Source: an uncultured Eubacteriales bacterium (GTDB lineage Bacteria; Bacillota; Clostridia; Oscillospirales; Oscillospiraceae). From it: a DNA stretch of 64,000 nucleotides. The stretch lies in assembly GCA_900549475.1 (NCBI GenBank), contig UROF01000003.1:62001-126000 (forward strand). Direction: 5' to 3'. Below, in pieces: positions 17,919-27,043 of this stretch (the stretch's first letter is position 1; every line of letters starts with the position of its first letter). The notes beneath the pieces were generated by a model. The model worked only from the letters and a program-made list of their open reading frames with translations. It did not search any database and was not told the origin of the DNA. A program made the translations under genes and the position numbers.

Positions 17919-17965
17919 TTGACGGGCCATGGGCTCTATGGTATCATAATTATAATAGTGATACC
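17919..17965 (+). promoter_or_regulatory. Promoter with palindromic operator upstream of the exporter-like gene
   Basis: TTGACG (17919-17924), 17 bp spacer, TATCAT (17942-17947). A perfect inverted repeat GGTATCA-N12-TGATACC (17940-17965) overlaps the -10 box, as expected for a repressor site. The binding protein is not identified. Confidence 0.65.
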
Positions 17966-18011
17966 TATTGGCATCTGTCAACCCCGCCCTTTTATCAGGA
18001 AGGAGCCGTCC

Positions 18012-18917
18012 ATGAAAAAACTGTCCTCCATTATTGGCCTTCGGACCATTAAGACCGCCGCCGCCATCATTATTGCCCTGGCCATCGTCAACCAGTACGG
18101 CACCAGCAGCGCTAAGCTGATCTTTGCCATGCTGGGAGCCATGTCGGCAGTACAGCCTACCTTCCGGGCCTCTCTGGAGGCCTGTCTGACCCAGATCGTT
18201 GGCGTCAGCTTCGGCGCGGTCATGGGTCTTCTTCTGCGGGAACTCCCCATCAGCTATCTCACTGCCGTGGGGATCGGCGTCATAATTATTATCACCGTAT
18301 ATAACTCCCTTCATGTTACCCTCTCCCCCTCCCTGCCCTCCTTCATCCTGGTCATGGTTTGCACCACAGCGGAACTATCCCCCATGTCCTACGCCCTGGG
18401 GCGGATCTGGGATACCGCCATCGGCCTGGGTGTGGGTATCGTGATCGATGTGCTGGTGTTCCCCTATGACAACAGCCAGAAGATCCGCAGCGCCCTGGAA
18501 AGCCTCAACAAGGACGTGCTTCGTTTTCTGGAGGAGATCTTTGACGGGGACGGCGTGCTGCCGGACAGCGACGTCCTGGCGGGAAAGCTCAGCGCCATGG
18601 AAAAACAGCTGACCATCTTCTCCAAGCAGAAGCTCTTTTTCCACCTGCGGCGCCAGCGGCAGGAACTGGCACGGTTCCGCTCCTGCGACCGGAAAGCCAA
18701 AGATCTGGTCTGCCACATGGAGGCGCTGTGTCTTTTGGAATATCCCGGGCGGCTGACAGAAGAGAACCGCCGGCGGCTTGCCGCCTCCGGCGCAGCCATC
18801 CGGGATCAGCGCCCTCTGGACTCCGTTATGGAAATAGATGTGGTGACCAACTACCACGTTGGACAGATCCTGACCCTGCGTCAGGCCCTGCTCCAGGAGC
18901 TGGAAAAAGGGTCATAG
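18012..18917 (+). CDS. Aromatic acid exporter family (ArAE_1/FUSC-like) membrane protein
   Basis: This 301-residue protein has a membrane half (residues ~10-150) typical of the aromatic-acid-exporter 1 family, with GLRTIKTAAAIIIALAI and MLGAMSAVQPTFRASLE. A soluble helical C-terminal half follows, with a DUF939-C-like segment (SQKIRSALESLNKDVLRFLEE). Homologues of this short type are annotated as exporters by similarity only. The start follows AAGGAG by seven bases; longer in-frame extensions run into the previous gene. It is preceded by a palindromic operator. Confidence 0.8.
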   Translation: MKKLSSIIGLRTIKTAAAIIIALAIVNQYGTSSAKLIFAMLGAMSAVQPTFRASLEACLTQIVGVSFGAVMGLLLRELPISYLTAVGIGVIIIITVYNSLHVTLSPSLPSFILVMVCTTAELSPMSYALGRIWDTAIGLGVGIVIDVLVFPYDNSQKIRSALESLNKDVLRFLEEIFDGDGVLPDSDVLAGKLSAMEKQLTIFSKQKLFFHLRRQRQELARFRSCDRKAKDLVCHMEALCLLEYPGRLTEENRRRLAASGAAIRDQRPLDSVMEIDVVTNYHVGQILTLRQALLQELEKGS

Positions 18918-19020
18918 CCCTGATGCAACCGGCAGTTGCGCAAACGCCACAGCAGGATGGTAGACGATTTTCCTTCTGTATGCTACGATACCACCATCAT
19001 TGAAAGAGGAGGCACACGCA

Positions 19021-19674
19021 ATGTCTTTGGGAGAGAAGCTGTCGATGCTGCGAAAGGCCCGGGGTATGAGTCAGGAGCAGCTGGCAGAGCAGTTGGGCGT
19101 CAGCCGGCAGGCGGTAAGCAAGTGGGAACTCAATGAAGCTGTACCGGATGTAGGGCGGGTTGTGGCACTCAGCGAGCTCTTCGGGGTGACTACGGACTAC
19201 CTCCTCAAAAGCAGCTCCAAGGCGGCAGCAGATGATGACACGGTCCGCGCCGCCGGGAAGCAGGGCGAGGAGGCCCGTCCTGCCGCCGCGGAAAGCGATA
19301 AACGGTGGCCCGGTATGGCTATCACTCTCCTGGCGGGCCTGGCCATCCTGGTCATGGCGGCAGTGCTGGAATACAAGGACACCGCGTATTACATAAACAA
19401 CAGCTATTTAGGAACCGGCTTCTTCGGATATCTGGCATTCAACAGCGGTGGGCGCTTGATGTTTATCCTGCTGCTGCTCTGTCTGGTAGGAGGGATACGC
19501 CTGCTGATGGGCAAGCCATTCCTGTTTGCGTTTTTGCGCCCCTCTGTCTGGGAGAGCTGGTTCTCCTCCTGCGGAAGCGAGAACAGTGACCTCTACTCGG
19601 AACAGACCCGGCGGTTTTTCCGGGGGGAAGAGGACGAGCACGCCGAAGAAGAGAAGGACACCGAGGAGAAATGA
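19021..19674 (+). CDS. XRE-family HTH protein with C-terminal membrane segments
   Basis: This 217-residue protein starts with a helix-turn-helix (residues ~1-60, LSMLRKARGMSQEQLAEQLG then SRQAVSKWE). A polar linker follows, then two membrane helices (~100-120 and ~145-165) and an acidic C-tail rich in Glu. Such membrane-tethered HTH proteins are common in clostridia and may sense an envelope signal. The start at 19021 is set by GAGGAGG nine bases before it. A strong terminator follows. Target genes are unknown. Confidence 0.8.
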   Translation: MSLGEKLSMLRKARGMSQEQLAEQLGVSRQAVSKWELNEAVPDVGRVVALSELFGVTTDYLLKSSSKAAADDDTVRAAGKQGEEARPAAAESDKRWPGMAITLLAGLAILVMAAVLEYKDTAYYINNSYLGTGFFGYLAFNSGGRLMFILLLLCLVGGIRLLMGKPFLFAFLRPSVWESWFSSCGSENSDLYSEQTRRFFRGEEDEHAEEEKDTEEK

Positions 19675-19688
19675 CTGTATACGGAAGG

Positions 19689-19721
19689 AGCCGGGAAGCC
19701 GCTGGGCTTTCCGGCTTTTTT
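19689..19721 (+). terminator. Terminator of the membrane HTH gene
   Basis: 12 bp stem with one G-U pair (19689-19700 with 19705-19716, loop GCTG) followed by TTTTTT. Confidence 0.85.
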
Positions 19722-19784
19722 GTGCCGCCGGCGCCTCCGCCGCAGCATCTGAGGTGTGAAAAATAACCACTGAGGCAAAAGCCC

Positions 19785-19812
19785 TTGCTTTCCCTCACCG
19801 CTCTGCTACAAT
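19785..19812 (+). promoter_or_regulatory. Promoter of the LytTR-DUF3021 pair
   Basis: TTGCTT (19785-19790), 16 bp spacer, TACAAT (19807-19812), 22 bases before the start codon of the LytTR gene. Confidence 0.55.
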
Positions 19813-19834
19813 AGCCCCAGAAGGAGGCGGACAC

Positions 19835-20293
19835 ATGAAGATCACACTCAACCAGGACCCCGCCTTTCAGGAGACGGAGATCATCATCAACTGTCCTCAG
19901 GCGGACGAGGATATCCTCCGGCTGGTGGCCATGCTCCGTATCCACCAGCACAAGCTGGTAGGCCTCTGGCAGGGGGAGAGCCATCTGCTGGATATTCGGG
20001 ATATTCTCTATATCGACACTGCTGACAAACGCACATTTCTCTACACCCGCGAGAAGGTCTATGAGAGCGCCCTGCGGCTCTATGAACTGGAGGACAGCCT
20101 GATGGGACTGGATTTTCTGCGGATCAGCCGCTCTGCCATCGTCAATTTCCGCCATATCCAATCCATCCGTCCGGAACTGGGGGGACGGCTGCTGCTGACC
20201 ATGGAAAATGGCGAGCAGGTGTATGTATCCCGTCAGTACGCCGCTTCCATCAAGGAAAAACTGCGGGAGCTGGAAAGGAGTTTGACACGATGA
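19835..20293 (+). CDS. LytTR-domain transcriptional regulator
   Basis: This 152-residue protein lacks a receiver domain. It ends in a LytTR DNA-binding domain (residues ~50-145) with DIRDILYIDTADKRTFLYT, FLRISRSAIVNFRHIQSI and ENGEQVYVSRQYAASIKE. Its ATG follows GGAGG by nine bases and its stop overlaps the DUF3021 gene by ATGA. LytTR-DUF3021 pairs are a recurrent two-gene unit in Firmicutes, where the membrane partner is thought to control the regulator, often for an ABC exporter. No such exporter lies immediately adjacent on this strand. Confidence 0.88.
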   Translation: MKITLNQDPAFQETEIIINCPQADEDILRLVAMLRIHQHKLVGLWQGESHLLDIRDILYIDTADKRTFLYTREKVYESALRLYELEDSLMGLDFLRISRSAIVNFRHIQSIRPELGGRLLLTMENGEQVYVSRQYAASIKEKLRELERSLTR

Positions 20294-20733
20294 AAAAAGC
20301 ATTTGCCTGTATCATGGAATGGAAAACCAATGCCTGTCTCAGTTTTACCGCCGCAGTGGTCATCTACAGCGTGTTCGCCTGGGTCTTCCACCAGCAGGTG
20401 GTAGAGCTGCGGACCCTGCTGTCCCTGCTGCTGATCTGTACCATCGGTTCTGCCCTTCAGCTGCTCTGCTTTACGGAGCATATTATCCGGAAGATGCGCT
20501 ACACCCGGCGCACCTTGCTGTTCCTGGTGCTGTTCTTCCCGCTGCTATCTGGCACCGCTGCCCTGTTCCGCTGGTTCCCCACAGAGTATGCGGGTGCTTG
20601 GCTGGTCTTTGCCGGCAGCTTTGCGGCAGCTTTCGTCGTCATGACTATTGGATTTGAGATCTACTACCGGGCTGCCGGGAAAAAATATGACGGTCTGCTG
20701 GGGCAGTACCGCCGGGAAAAAGAGTCAGAATGA
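20290..20733 (+). CDS. DUF3021 membrane protein
   Basis: This 147-residue protein has four membrane helices and the family pattern VIYSVFAWVF, TIGSALQLLCFTEHIIRKM and MTIGFEIYYRAAGKKYD. It is translationally coupled to the LytTR gene by an ATGA overlap and is probably its membrane-bound modulator (inference from the pairing). A bidirectional terminator follows. Confidence 0.85.
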   Translation: MKKAFACIMEWKTNACLSFTAAVVIYSVFAWVFHQQVVELRTLLSLLLICTIGSALQLLCFTEHIIRKMRYTRRTLLFLVLFFPLLSGTAALFRWFPTEYAGAWLVFAGSFAAAFVVMTIGFEIYYRAAGKKYDGLLGQYRREKESE

Positions 20734-20753
20734 TATTCCATTGCATATACAGC

Positions 20754-20786
20754 CAGAGGGCCGGCGGATGATCCGCCGGCCCTCTG
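20754..20786. terminator. Bidirectional terminator
   Basis: Perfect 14 bp stem (20754-20767 with 20773-20786, loop ATGAT), TTTCTCTT on the plus strand. It separates DUF3021 from the convergent ABC operon. Confidence 0.8.
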
Positions 20787-20806
20787 TTTCTCTTGTATTC
20801 GCGGGG

Positions 20807-22054
20807 TTACTCCTCCGCAAAAGGATCGTCCGACCCACTGCCGGAGACTGCCGCTGCGACAGCTTCCTTTGGCTGTGTATCCTGTTCCTCCACCTGAGGC
20901 GCCTGAGGCACTGCAAGTGTCTCCTCCGCCTTCTGGAAGGTTTCCAGATTTGCCCCGGTCTCCTTGTGGAACACATGGGCGGCACCGCCGTGGAACGTAA
21001 AGCGTACCGGCGTTCCCATCTGGGGAACTGCCCGGCGGGCTTCCTCCTCATCCTCAGAGACTGGTACGATGATGATCACATCCCGGCCGCAGGCCGCCAC
21101 GTGGATATGTACCGCACTTCCCATCATCTCCGACACATCCACAGAGGCGGGAACAGCATTTTCCTCCCGGGTGATAATCATGTGCTCCGGACGGACACCC
21201 AGAACCACATCCTGGGACTCCACATTCCCAGCCAGAAGCCGGGCCTGCTTTTCCCGAGAAAGCTCCACCCTGGCATTCTCCAGCTCCACAAAGTACCGCT
21301 CCCCCTGCCGGACCAGCCGGGCATCAAAGAAGTTCATCTGGGGGGTACCAATAAAGCCGGCGACAAAAACGTTGGAGGGATGGCTGAACACCTCCCGAGG
21401 CGTACCTACCTGCTGGACATAGCCGTCTTTCATAATGACGATCCGGTCCCCCAGGGTCATGGCCTCCGTCTGGTCATGGGTGACGTAGATAAACGTGGTA
21501 TTGATCCGCTGGCGGAGCTTGATGATCTCCGAGCGCATCTGGTTGCGGAGCTTGGCATCCAGGTTACTCAGCGGCTCGTCCATGAGGAAGGCCTGCGGTT
21601 CCCGGACAATGGCCCGGCCAATGGCCACACGCTGGCGCTGACCGCCGGAAAGAGCCTTGGGCTTGCGCCGCAAAAGCTCCGTAATATCCAGGATCTCTGC
21701 CGCCTCCCGCACCTTTTCGTCAATGACACGCTTGGGGAATTTCCGCAGCTTCAGGCCATAGGCAATGTTGTCATAGACCGTCATGTGGGGGTAAAGGGCG
21801 TAGTTCTGGAACACCATGGCGATATCCCGGTCTTTGGGTGGGACCCGGTTCACCAGGACGTCGTTGATGTAGATCTCCCCTTCGGTGATCTCCTCCAGGC
21901 CAGCCACCATCCGTAAAGTAGTGGATTTTCCGCATCCGGAGGGGCCGACCAGTACGATAAACTCCTTGTCGGCGATCTCAAGGTTGAAATCCTGGACCGC
22001 GACCACGTTGCCGTCGTACACTTTCTTCACATGTCGTAAGCTCAGGTTTGCCAT
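20807..22054 (-). CDS. MalK/UgpC/MsmX-type ABC transporter ATPase
   Basis: This 415-residue ATPase has Walker A GPSGCGKST, signature ALSGGQRQRVAIGRAI, Walker B FLMDEPLSNLD, the switch histidine in YVTHDQTEAMTLGDR, and C-terminal OB/TOBE repeats (VLGVRPEHMII). This is the carbohydrate-importer (CUT1) ATPase architecture. The last ~50 residues are a Glu/Ala/Pro-rich acidic tail ending in DDPFAEE, beyond the usual family end. It is the last gene of a six-gene minus-strand operon, three bases after the MacB-like gene. It is the only ATPase in the operon, so it should energise the two sugar-type permeases. Confidence 0.9.
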   Translation of the reverse strand: MANLSLRHVKKVYDGNVVAVQDFNLEIADKEFIVLVGPSGCGKSTTLRMVAGLEEITEGEIYINDVLVNRVPPKDRDIAMVFQNYALYPHMTVYDNIAYGLKLRKFPKRVIDEKVREAAEILDITELLRRKPKALSGGQRQRVAIGRAIVREPQAFLMDEPLSNLDAKLRNQMRSEIIKLRQRINTTFIYVTHDQTEAMTLGDRIVIMKDGYVQQVGTPREVFSHPSNVFVAGFIGTPQMNFFDARLVRQGERYFVELENARVELSREKQARLLAGNVESQDVVLGVRPEHMIITREENAVPASVDVSEMMGSAVHIHVAACGRDVIIIVPVSEDEEEARRAVPQMGTPVRFTFHGGAAHVFHKETGANLETFQKAEETLAVPQAPQVEEQDTQPKEAVAAAVSGSGSDDPFAEE

Positions 22055-22057
22055 GGG

Positions 22058-23182
22058 TTACTCTCCTCCGGCTTTCTTCTCATATTCGCGCTCCAGCCGT
22101 TCCTCCCGGCGCTGCTCGATCATCGCTTCCACCTTTTCCGGAACTGCCTTCTTAACCTTCCGATAGCCCCAGACGATATTCTTGACCACCAGTACCACCA
22201 CGAAAGTCAGGGGGCACAGGGCAAACAGCACCGTCAGGATCAGCAGCAGCGAGGCATAATCCTCTGTCAGGCGGACAGCGTTCTCCCAGTAGGGGTAGAT
22301 GACACCGTTGACCCGCATGGACCGGTCGCCAAAACTGCCGATTACAGACAGCAGATGGCCCAGAGAATAGCGGCTGCTGTTCTCCACCACATCGTTCTCC
22401 TCAGGAGGAAACGCCTCCTGCACGACGCCCATGGCAAAATTGGTGATGGGGTCGGGCATGATGATCTCATAGCAGCTGATGGCAGCCGTCTCATCCAGCC
22501 GCTTGAGTGCTGAGTAAGACATAAACAGCCCTGCTTCTCCGCTGTAAGCCTTCTTTGTGGCAAAATCGCTCTCACGGGACACCACTCCAGCTACCACAAA
22601 AGGCTTTCCATTGAGGGTAATGGTCATGCCTTCCAGCTCCACGCCGCCGAACAGTCGCCATGCCAGCTCCTCATCCAGGACCACCAGGTCATCCATCAGG
22701 TCATCAGAGGATATGTAGGCACCGCTGCGCAGCTGAAGAGGGTGGAAATAGAAGAACTCGCCTCCCACTGCCACTGCCTCCACCTGTGCACTGCCACCGC
22801 TGCCGCTGCTGTCGCTGCTCACTGTCACCGTGGCGCTAGTGCTGTACGCGTCGATATAGAGGCTGCCGTTCTCCGGTGCCTCCAGAGACTGTTCCATAAG
22901 CTTGGTATCCAGCGTCTGGCGGAAGGAGAGGATATCGCTCTCCTCCTTGCCCTTTCCTACCGGCAGAAAACATGCGATCTGCGCAAAGCGCATATCACTC
23001 TCTCCCCGGAAGGCATCTGCCCTGCGGACAGATCCCAGGGTATTGCTGACCACACTGAGCCCCACAGCAGAGGCAATGGTGGCAGCAACCAGAACGGTAT
23101 TCAAAATCAGCAGGAACCACTGCTTGAAGCCAAAGCCCCGCAGTGTACCGATCAAACGGCTGAAAAGTTCCTTCGCTCTCAT
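22058..23182 (-). CDS. MacB-like periplasmic-core membrane protein with two helices
   Basis: This 374-residue protein has one membrane helix near residues 20-45, a ~250-residue extracytoplasmic region resembling the MacB periplasmic core (segments LVVLDEELAWRLFGG, GMTITLNGKPFVVAGVVSRE), one helix near 310-335, and a charged cytoplasmic tail. A canonical FtsX/MacB permease has four helices, so this looks like a reduced or specialised form. It overlaps the HlyD-like gene by ATGA and sits three bases from the ATPase gene. It may couple the adaptor to the importer, or be an exporter half using another ATPase; neither is shown. Confidence 0.7.
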   Translation of the reverse strand: MRAKELFSRLIGTLRGFGFKQWFLLILNTVLVAATIASAVGLSVVSNTLGSVRRADAFRGESDMRFAQIACFLPVGKGKEESDILSFRQTLDTKLMEQSLEAPENGSLYIDAYSTSATVTVSSDSSGSGGSAQVEAVAVGGEFFYFHPLQLRSGAYISSDDLMDDLVVLDEELAWRLFGGVELEGMTITLNGKPFVVAGVVSRESDFATKKAYSGEAGLFMSYSALKRLDETAAISCYEIIMPDPITNFAMGVVQEAFPPEENDVVENSSRYSLGHLLSVIGSFGDRSMRVNGVIYPYWENAVRLTEDYASLLLILTVLFALCPLTFVVVLVVKNIVWGYRKVKKAVPEKVEAMIEQRREERLEREYEKKAGGE

Positions 23183-25176
23183 GAATTTTCCACCAACCTC
23201 ACCAGAGTTCCTGCCTCCAGAGGCTTACTGGAAGTAGTGATCACGTAATCACCCTGAGCAAGACCTGTTACAGCGGCGTTGGTATCGTCCTCCGCCAGCA
23301 CCTGCACATCCACACGGGTGGCCACATAGCGGTTGCCCAGGGGGCTGCTCTTGGCAGTCACCACCAGAACAAAGTGGCCGTTGGTATCCTCACGCAGAGC
23401 GCTCTTGGGGATGATGCTGTCATAGTTGGCACTGCGCTGACCGATAGAGAGGCTGATGGTGCTGCCGGCATCGATCTCACCGGTAATGCGGAATACCAGG
23501 AGCTTGCCCTGTCCCGGCTTGTCCGGGTCAGAGGTAATGGACTCCAGGGTGGCCTGAACATCGTTGCCCCAGTAGTAATTGCTTACATCGGCGGTATCGC
23601 CCACCTTGACCTGCTTGGCCTGCTCGTTGGTCACCGGGATCTTGATGGTATAGCCCCGGTCCACCACGTCGATAACCGCCATGGGGGAGCCGGCCGTCGT
23701 CTCCTTGCCGGCAGAGACGTTGATGGCGCTGACCGTACCGGACACATTGGCCTTGATCTCCGTGGAGATAGCCTCCTCCCGGTACTTGTTCACCAGCTCC
23801 TGCTGCTTTTGGATCTGCAAACGGGTGGCCTGGAGGTCCAGGTCATTGAGCTGCTTGTCATAATCCTTGCCGCTGAGGGCTTCCTCCAACTTCTGCTCCG
23901 TACTCTCTACGGCGGTAACCGCCTCATCATAGATGGTCTTTTTTTCCTGAAGAGCTGTCAGCTCATCGGTGAGGGTCGTTACCATATTGTCCTGCTGGCG
24001 CTTGGCCGCCTCATAGTTCTTGATCTGATCCTTGACGGCCTTGTTGTTGTTCTCCGCCTGGGCCAGAGTGGCGTTGGCTGCCTGCAGCTGCTGGTTGGCC
24101 GCCTGCAGCTGCTGATTGGCGGAATTCAGTTTGGAACGGATATTCGCCAGCTGTGCACTTGCATCTGCCCCGGCATTCTGGTAGTCTTCCAGCAGTCGGT
24201 CATAGGTCTGCTGCTTAGCTGCCACATCTGCCTTTGATTTGGAAATGGCCTGATACGCCGTCTTGTAGCGCGTATACGTATCATTACCCTCACTGGAACC
24301 GGCAGTAATGTAAGCTTGCATGTACTGCTCATAGTTACTCTCAGTGGCGCCAGAATAATTGTCAAGGATGTACTGCTTGAATTCCGCGTAGGTAGCTCCA
24401 TACGCCAGATTGTCACTGTCCAGCTGGCTCTTTGCCGCATTCAGATCTGCCAAAGCATCCTCCAGCTTACGCTGCATATCGATGCTGCCGGAAGTATTCA
24501 GCTCATCAAGCTGCTTCTGATAATCGGCAATGGTCGTCTCCAATGTGGAGATCTGCGTTTTCAGCTCCGTAACGGCAGCCTGCGCCTCCTGATACTCCGT
24601 ATCATCAGCGATGAGGGCATTGAGTTCCTCCAGGATCAGCGCCAGCTGGCTGGACTCATTCTTGGCAGTGGCCAGATCTCCTTTTTTATAGGAGATATCC
24701 GTATCGGTGACCTTGTTGGCATCCCGCCGGGCAATGGCCTTCTCCAGATCCTCCTGCAGGACCTGAACGTTACGGTCATTGGTAGCGTAAGTCTTGGCCA
24801 GCCCCAGAACCTGCTTCTGGTAGTTGATCTGCAGGGTAGACAGCTGCTCCTCCGCATCCCGGAGTTCCTGGCTCTCAATATCGCCCAGGACAAAGAGCAG
24901 ATCGCCCTGATTGACGGTATCCCCCACCTTCACACAGACAGAGCGGACCTCCCGGGTCTGGTTGAGGATGACCTCATAGCTCTCATTGGCGGAGATCGTG
25001 CCGCTGCCCCGGATCTTAGCGTTGATAGTTCCGGAATTGACGATACCGGTAGCCACCTCAGGCAGGGAACGGTTCATAATGGTATTGGAGAAAAAGGTGA
25101 GTACCAGCAATACCGCCAGGAATATGATGGCGATGGTTTTGATAAGCTCCCTTTTCTTGGATTTCTGTGCTTCCAT
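23179..25176 (-). CDS. HlyD/MacA-like adaptor protein with long coiled coil
   Basis: This 665-residue protein has an N-terminal membrane anchor (residues ~10-32), a split lipoyl/barrel part (GSGTISANESYEVI, VKVGDTVNQGDLLFVLGD and later ANVSGTVSAINVSAGKET) and a very long alpha-helical coiled coil between them (~100-490). That region is rich in Gln/Ala/Leu heptads such as NQQLQAANQQLQAAN. Beta-barrel domains follow at the C-terminus. The coiled coil is much longer than in typical Gram-positive HlyD-like adaptors. It lies 35 bases after the second permease gene and overlaps the MacB-like gene, so all are co-transcribed. Confidence 0.82.
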   Translation of the reverse strand: MEAQKSKKRELIKTIAIIFLAVLLVLTFFSNTIMNRSLPEVATGIVNSGTINAKIRGSGTISANESYEVILNQTREVRSVCVKVGDTVNQGDLLFVLGDIESQELRDAEEQLSTLQINYQKQVLGLAKTYATNDRNVQVLQEDLEKAIARRDANKVTDTDISYKKGDLATAKNESSQLALILEELNALIADDTEYQEAQAAVTELKTQISTLETTIADYQKQLDELNTSGSIDMQRKLEDALADLNAAKSQLDSDNLAYGATYAEFKQYILDNYSGATESNYEQYMQAYITAGSSEGNDTYTRYKTAYQAISKSKADVAAKQQTYDRLLEDYQNAGADASAQLANIRSKLNSANQQLQAANQQLQAANATLAQAENNNKAVKDQIKNYEAAKRQQDNMVTTLTDELTALQEKKTIYDEAVTAVESTEQKLEEALSGKDYDKQLNDLDLQATRLQIQKQQELVNKYREEAISTEIKANVSGTVSAINVSAGKETTAGSPMAVIDVVDRGYTIKIPVTNEQAKQVKVGDTADVSNYYWGNDVQATLESITSDPDKPGQGKLLVFRITGEIDAGSTISLSIGQRSANYDSIIPKSALREDTNGHFVLVVTAKSSPLGNRYVATRVDVQVLAEDDTNAAVTGLAQGDYVITTSSKPLEAGTLVRLVENS

Positions 25177-25211
25177 TGGCTTCTCTTCCTTTCACACGCA
25201 ATAGACTTGGC

Positions 25212-26096
25212 TCAGCCTTTGACGGAGCCCTGATGGGCGATGCCCTCTACCAGATAGTCCTCGCCATGGAGGAACAGCAGCAGGCAGGGCACCATATAGA
25301 TGGTGGCGATGGCAAAGGCCAGGCCAACCTCGTTGGCGTTGATAGTGGACAAGTACACGGACAGCGGCTGTTTTGTGGCGTCCGGCAGCAGGATCAGGGG
25401 CTGCTCCACCATGTTCCAGTAGTCGATAAAGACCAGGATGGCAATGGAGTACAGCGCACTGCGGCACTGGGGCAGGCAGATATCCTTGAAGATCTGCCAC
25501 TCACTGGACCCGTCCAATTTAGCCGCCTCGATCAGGGAGGCGGGAATACGGCGCATAAATTTGGTCAGGAGGAATACGGAGAAGGGAGCGAACATACCGG
25601 GGAAAATGATAGCCCACCGGGTGTTCAGCAGTCCCAGCCAGTCACTGACCAGATAGTTTGGCACCAGAGTGACCTGATAGGGCATGAGCATCAGGATCAC
25701 ATAGAAGAAAAACAGGAAGCTGCGGAATTTTCCCCGCCACCTGGTAAAGCTGTAAGCCGTAATGGAGGCGACACCCACCTGCAGCAGCACGATAGGCACC
25801 ACCAAAATCACGGAGTTCCAGAATTTCAGCAGATAATCGGGGCTTTTGATCAGCACAGTGATGTACTGTGACAGGCTCACCTTGTCCGGGATGAACTTGA
25901 GGTTCACCATGTCAGATATGTAGCTGTTGGCGCTGCCTGCGGCATTGGCAAATACCTTGCCGTAGTTGGCGCTGATCTCACTCTGGGTCATGAAAGAATT
26001 GGTGATGGTCAGCACCGTGGGCATCAGGAAGGCAAAGGCAAAGAAGGCAGCCACCAGTGTCAGCAGAGCGCGGCCAACATAATGGTTCTTCTTCAT
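25212..26096 (-). CDS. Carbohydrate-type ABC transporter permease, MalG/UgpE class
   Basis: This 294-residue protein has six membrane helices and the EAA loop typical of binding-protein-dependent permeases, here IPASLIEAAKLDGSSEWQIF followed by LPQC. It belongs to the CUT1 family and pairs with the permease encoded upstream. The ATG overlaps that gene's stop (ATGA). An unusual feature is the ~70-residue extracytoplasmic insertion between the first two helices. Confidence 0.88.
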   Translation of the reverse strand: MKKNHYVGRALLTLVAAFFAFAFLMPTVLTITNSFMTQSEISANYGKVFANAAGSANSYISDMVNLKFIPDKVSLSQYITVLIKSPDYLLKFWNSVILVVPIVLLQVGVASITAYSFTRWRGKFRSFLFFFYVILMLMPYQVTLVPNYLVSDWLGLLNTRWAIIFPGMFAPFSVFLLTKFMRRIPASLIEAAKLDGSSEWQIFKDICLPQCRSALYSIAILVFIDYWNMVEQPLILLPDATKQPLSVYLSTINANEVGLAFAIATIYMVPCLLLFLHGEDYLVEGIAHQGSVKG

Positions 26097-27043
26097 CCTT
26101 CCACATCCTTTCCAAACGCATCCTCTGCCTTGAACAGCAGGATGATCAGCACCACCATCACCAGCGCCATCAGCACCGCCGCCGCGGACATCTTCTGATA
26201 GTCGAAGTTCTGGAAGGTGTTGTTCATGAAATGCTGCATCATATAAAGTCCCATATACGGATAATTTCCGGTGAGCAAATAGATCTCCCGGAACACCTTA
26301 AAGGAACTGATGATGGAGAGGATGGTCACGAAGAGTACCGTGGGGGACAGATAACGCAGCTTGATATTGAAGAACTTGTGGGCAGGCGAGGCGCCTTCCA
26401 CGTCCGCCACTTCCAGCAGTTCTTTCGGGATATTGTTCAGGGCTGCCATAAACAATATCATATTGTATCCCAGGTTCTTCCACAGGAAGAGGATGATGAT
26501 CACTACCTGGCAGTAGGGGGAGTTGAGCCAGTCCACGGGCGAAATGCCAAATGTAGACAACACGGCGTTAAGGGTGCCGTTGTAGTGGAACACCACCTGC
26601 CAGATCAGCACCACCGACGCCACAGGCACCATCATGGGGCTGAGGAAGAAGGTCCGCAGCCAGCTCTTTCCCGGAATACGGCACTCCAGCATCAGCGCAA
26701 GTCCCAGGGACAGCACAACAGCAAGAGGCACCGCTACGATAGAAAACGTAGCGGTGTTCTTGGCTGCTGTCTGGAAGGACGAGTTTTTCAGCACAGCAAT
26801 AAAGTTGTCCAGAAAGACAAACTCCGGGTTGATGGGACTACGGATCACCGAGTAGTACACCACCACCAAAAACGGGACGATAAAGAACACCGATACGCCG
26901 ATCAAGCTTGGCCCCATAAAGGCCATGCTGTGCATCACATCCCGGATGTGCTCATTGCTGACGTCCCACATCCGCCGGGCAGTTTTGCCCGACGGATGTG
27001 GACGCTTTTCCTTTTTCAGACGGATCCTTTTATCTCTGCTCAT
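26093..27043 (-). CDS. Carbohydrate-type ABC transporter permease, MalF/UgpA class
   Basis: This protein is ~316 residues with six membrane helices and an EAA-type loop (NIPKELLEVADVEGASPAHK). A basic N-terminal tail precedes the first helix (GPSLIGVSVFFIVPFLVVVYYS). It overlaps the end of the binding-protein gene by 14 bases and has no clear ribosome site of its own, so translation is probably coupled. A second in-frame ATG lies six bases upstream of the chosen start. Confidence 0.88.
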   Translation of the reverse strand: MSRDKRIRLKKEKRPHPSGKTARRMWDVSNEHIRDVMHSMAFMGPSLIGVSVFFIVPFLVVVYYSVIRSPINPEFVFLDNFIAVLKNSSFQTAAKNTATFSIVAVPLAVVLSLGLALMLECRIPGKSWLRTFFLSPMMVPVASVVLIWQVVFHYNGTLNAVLSTFGISPVDWLNSPYCQVVIIILFLWKNLGYNMILFMAALNNIPKELLEVADVEGASPAHKFFNIKLRYLSPTVLFVTILSIISSFKVFREIYLLTGNYPYMGLYMMQHFMNNTFQNFDYQKMSAAAVLMALVMVVLIILLFKAEDAFGKDVEG

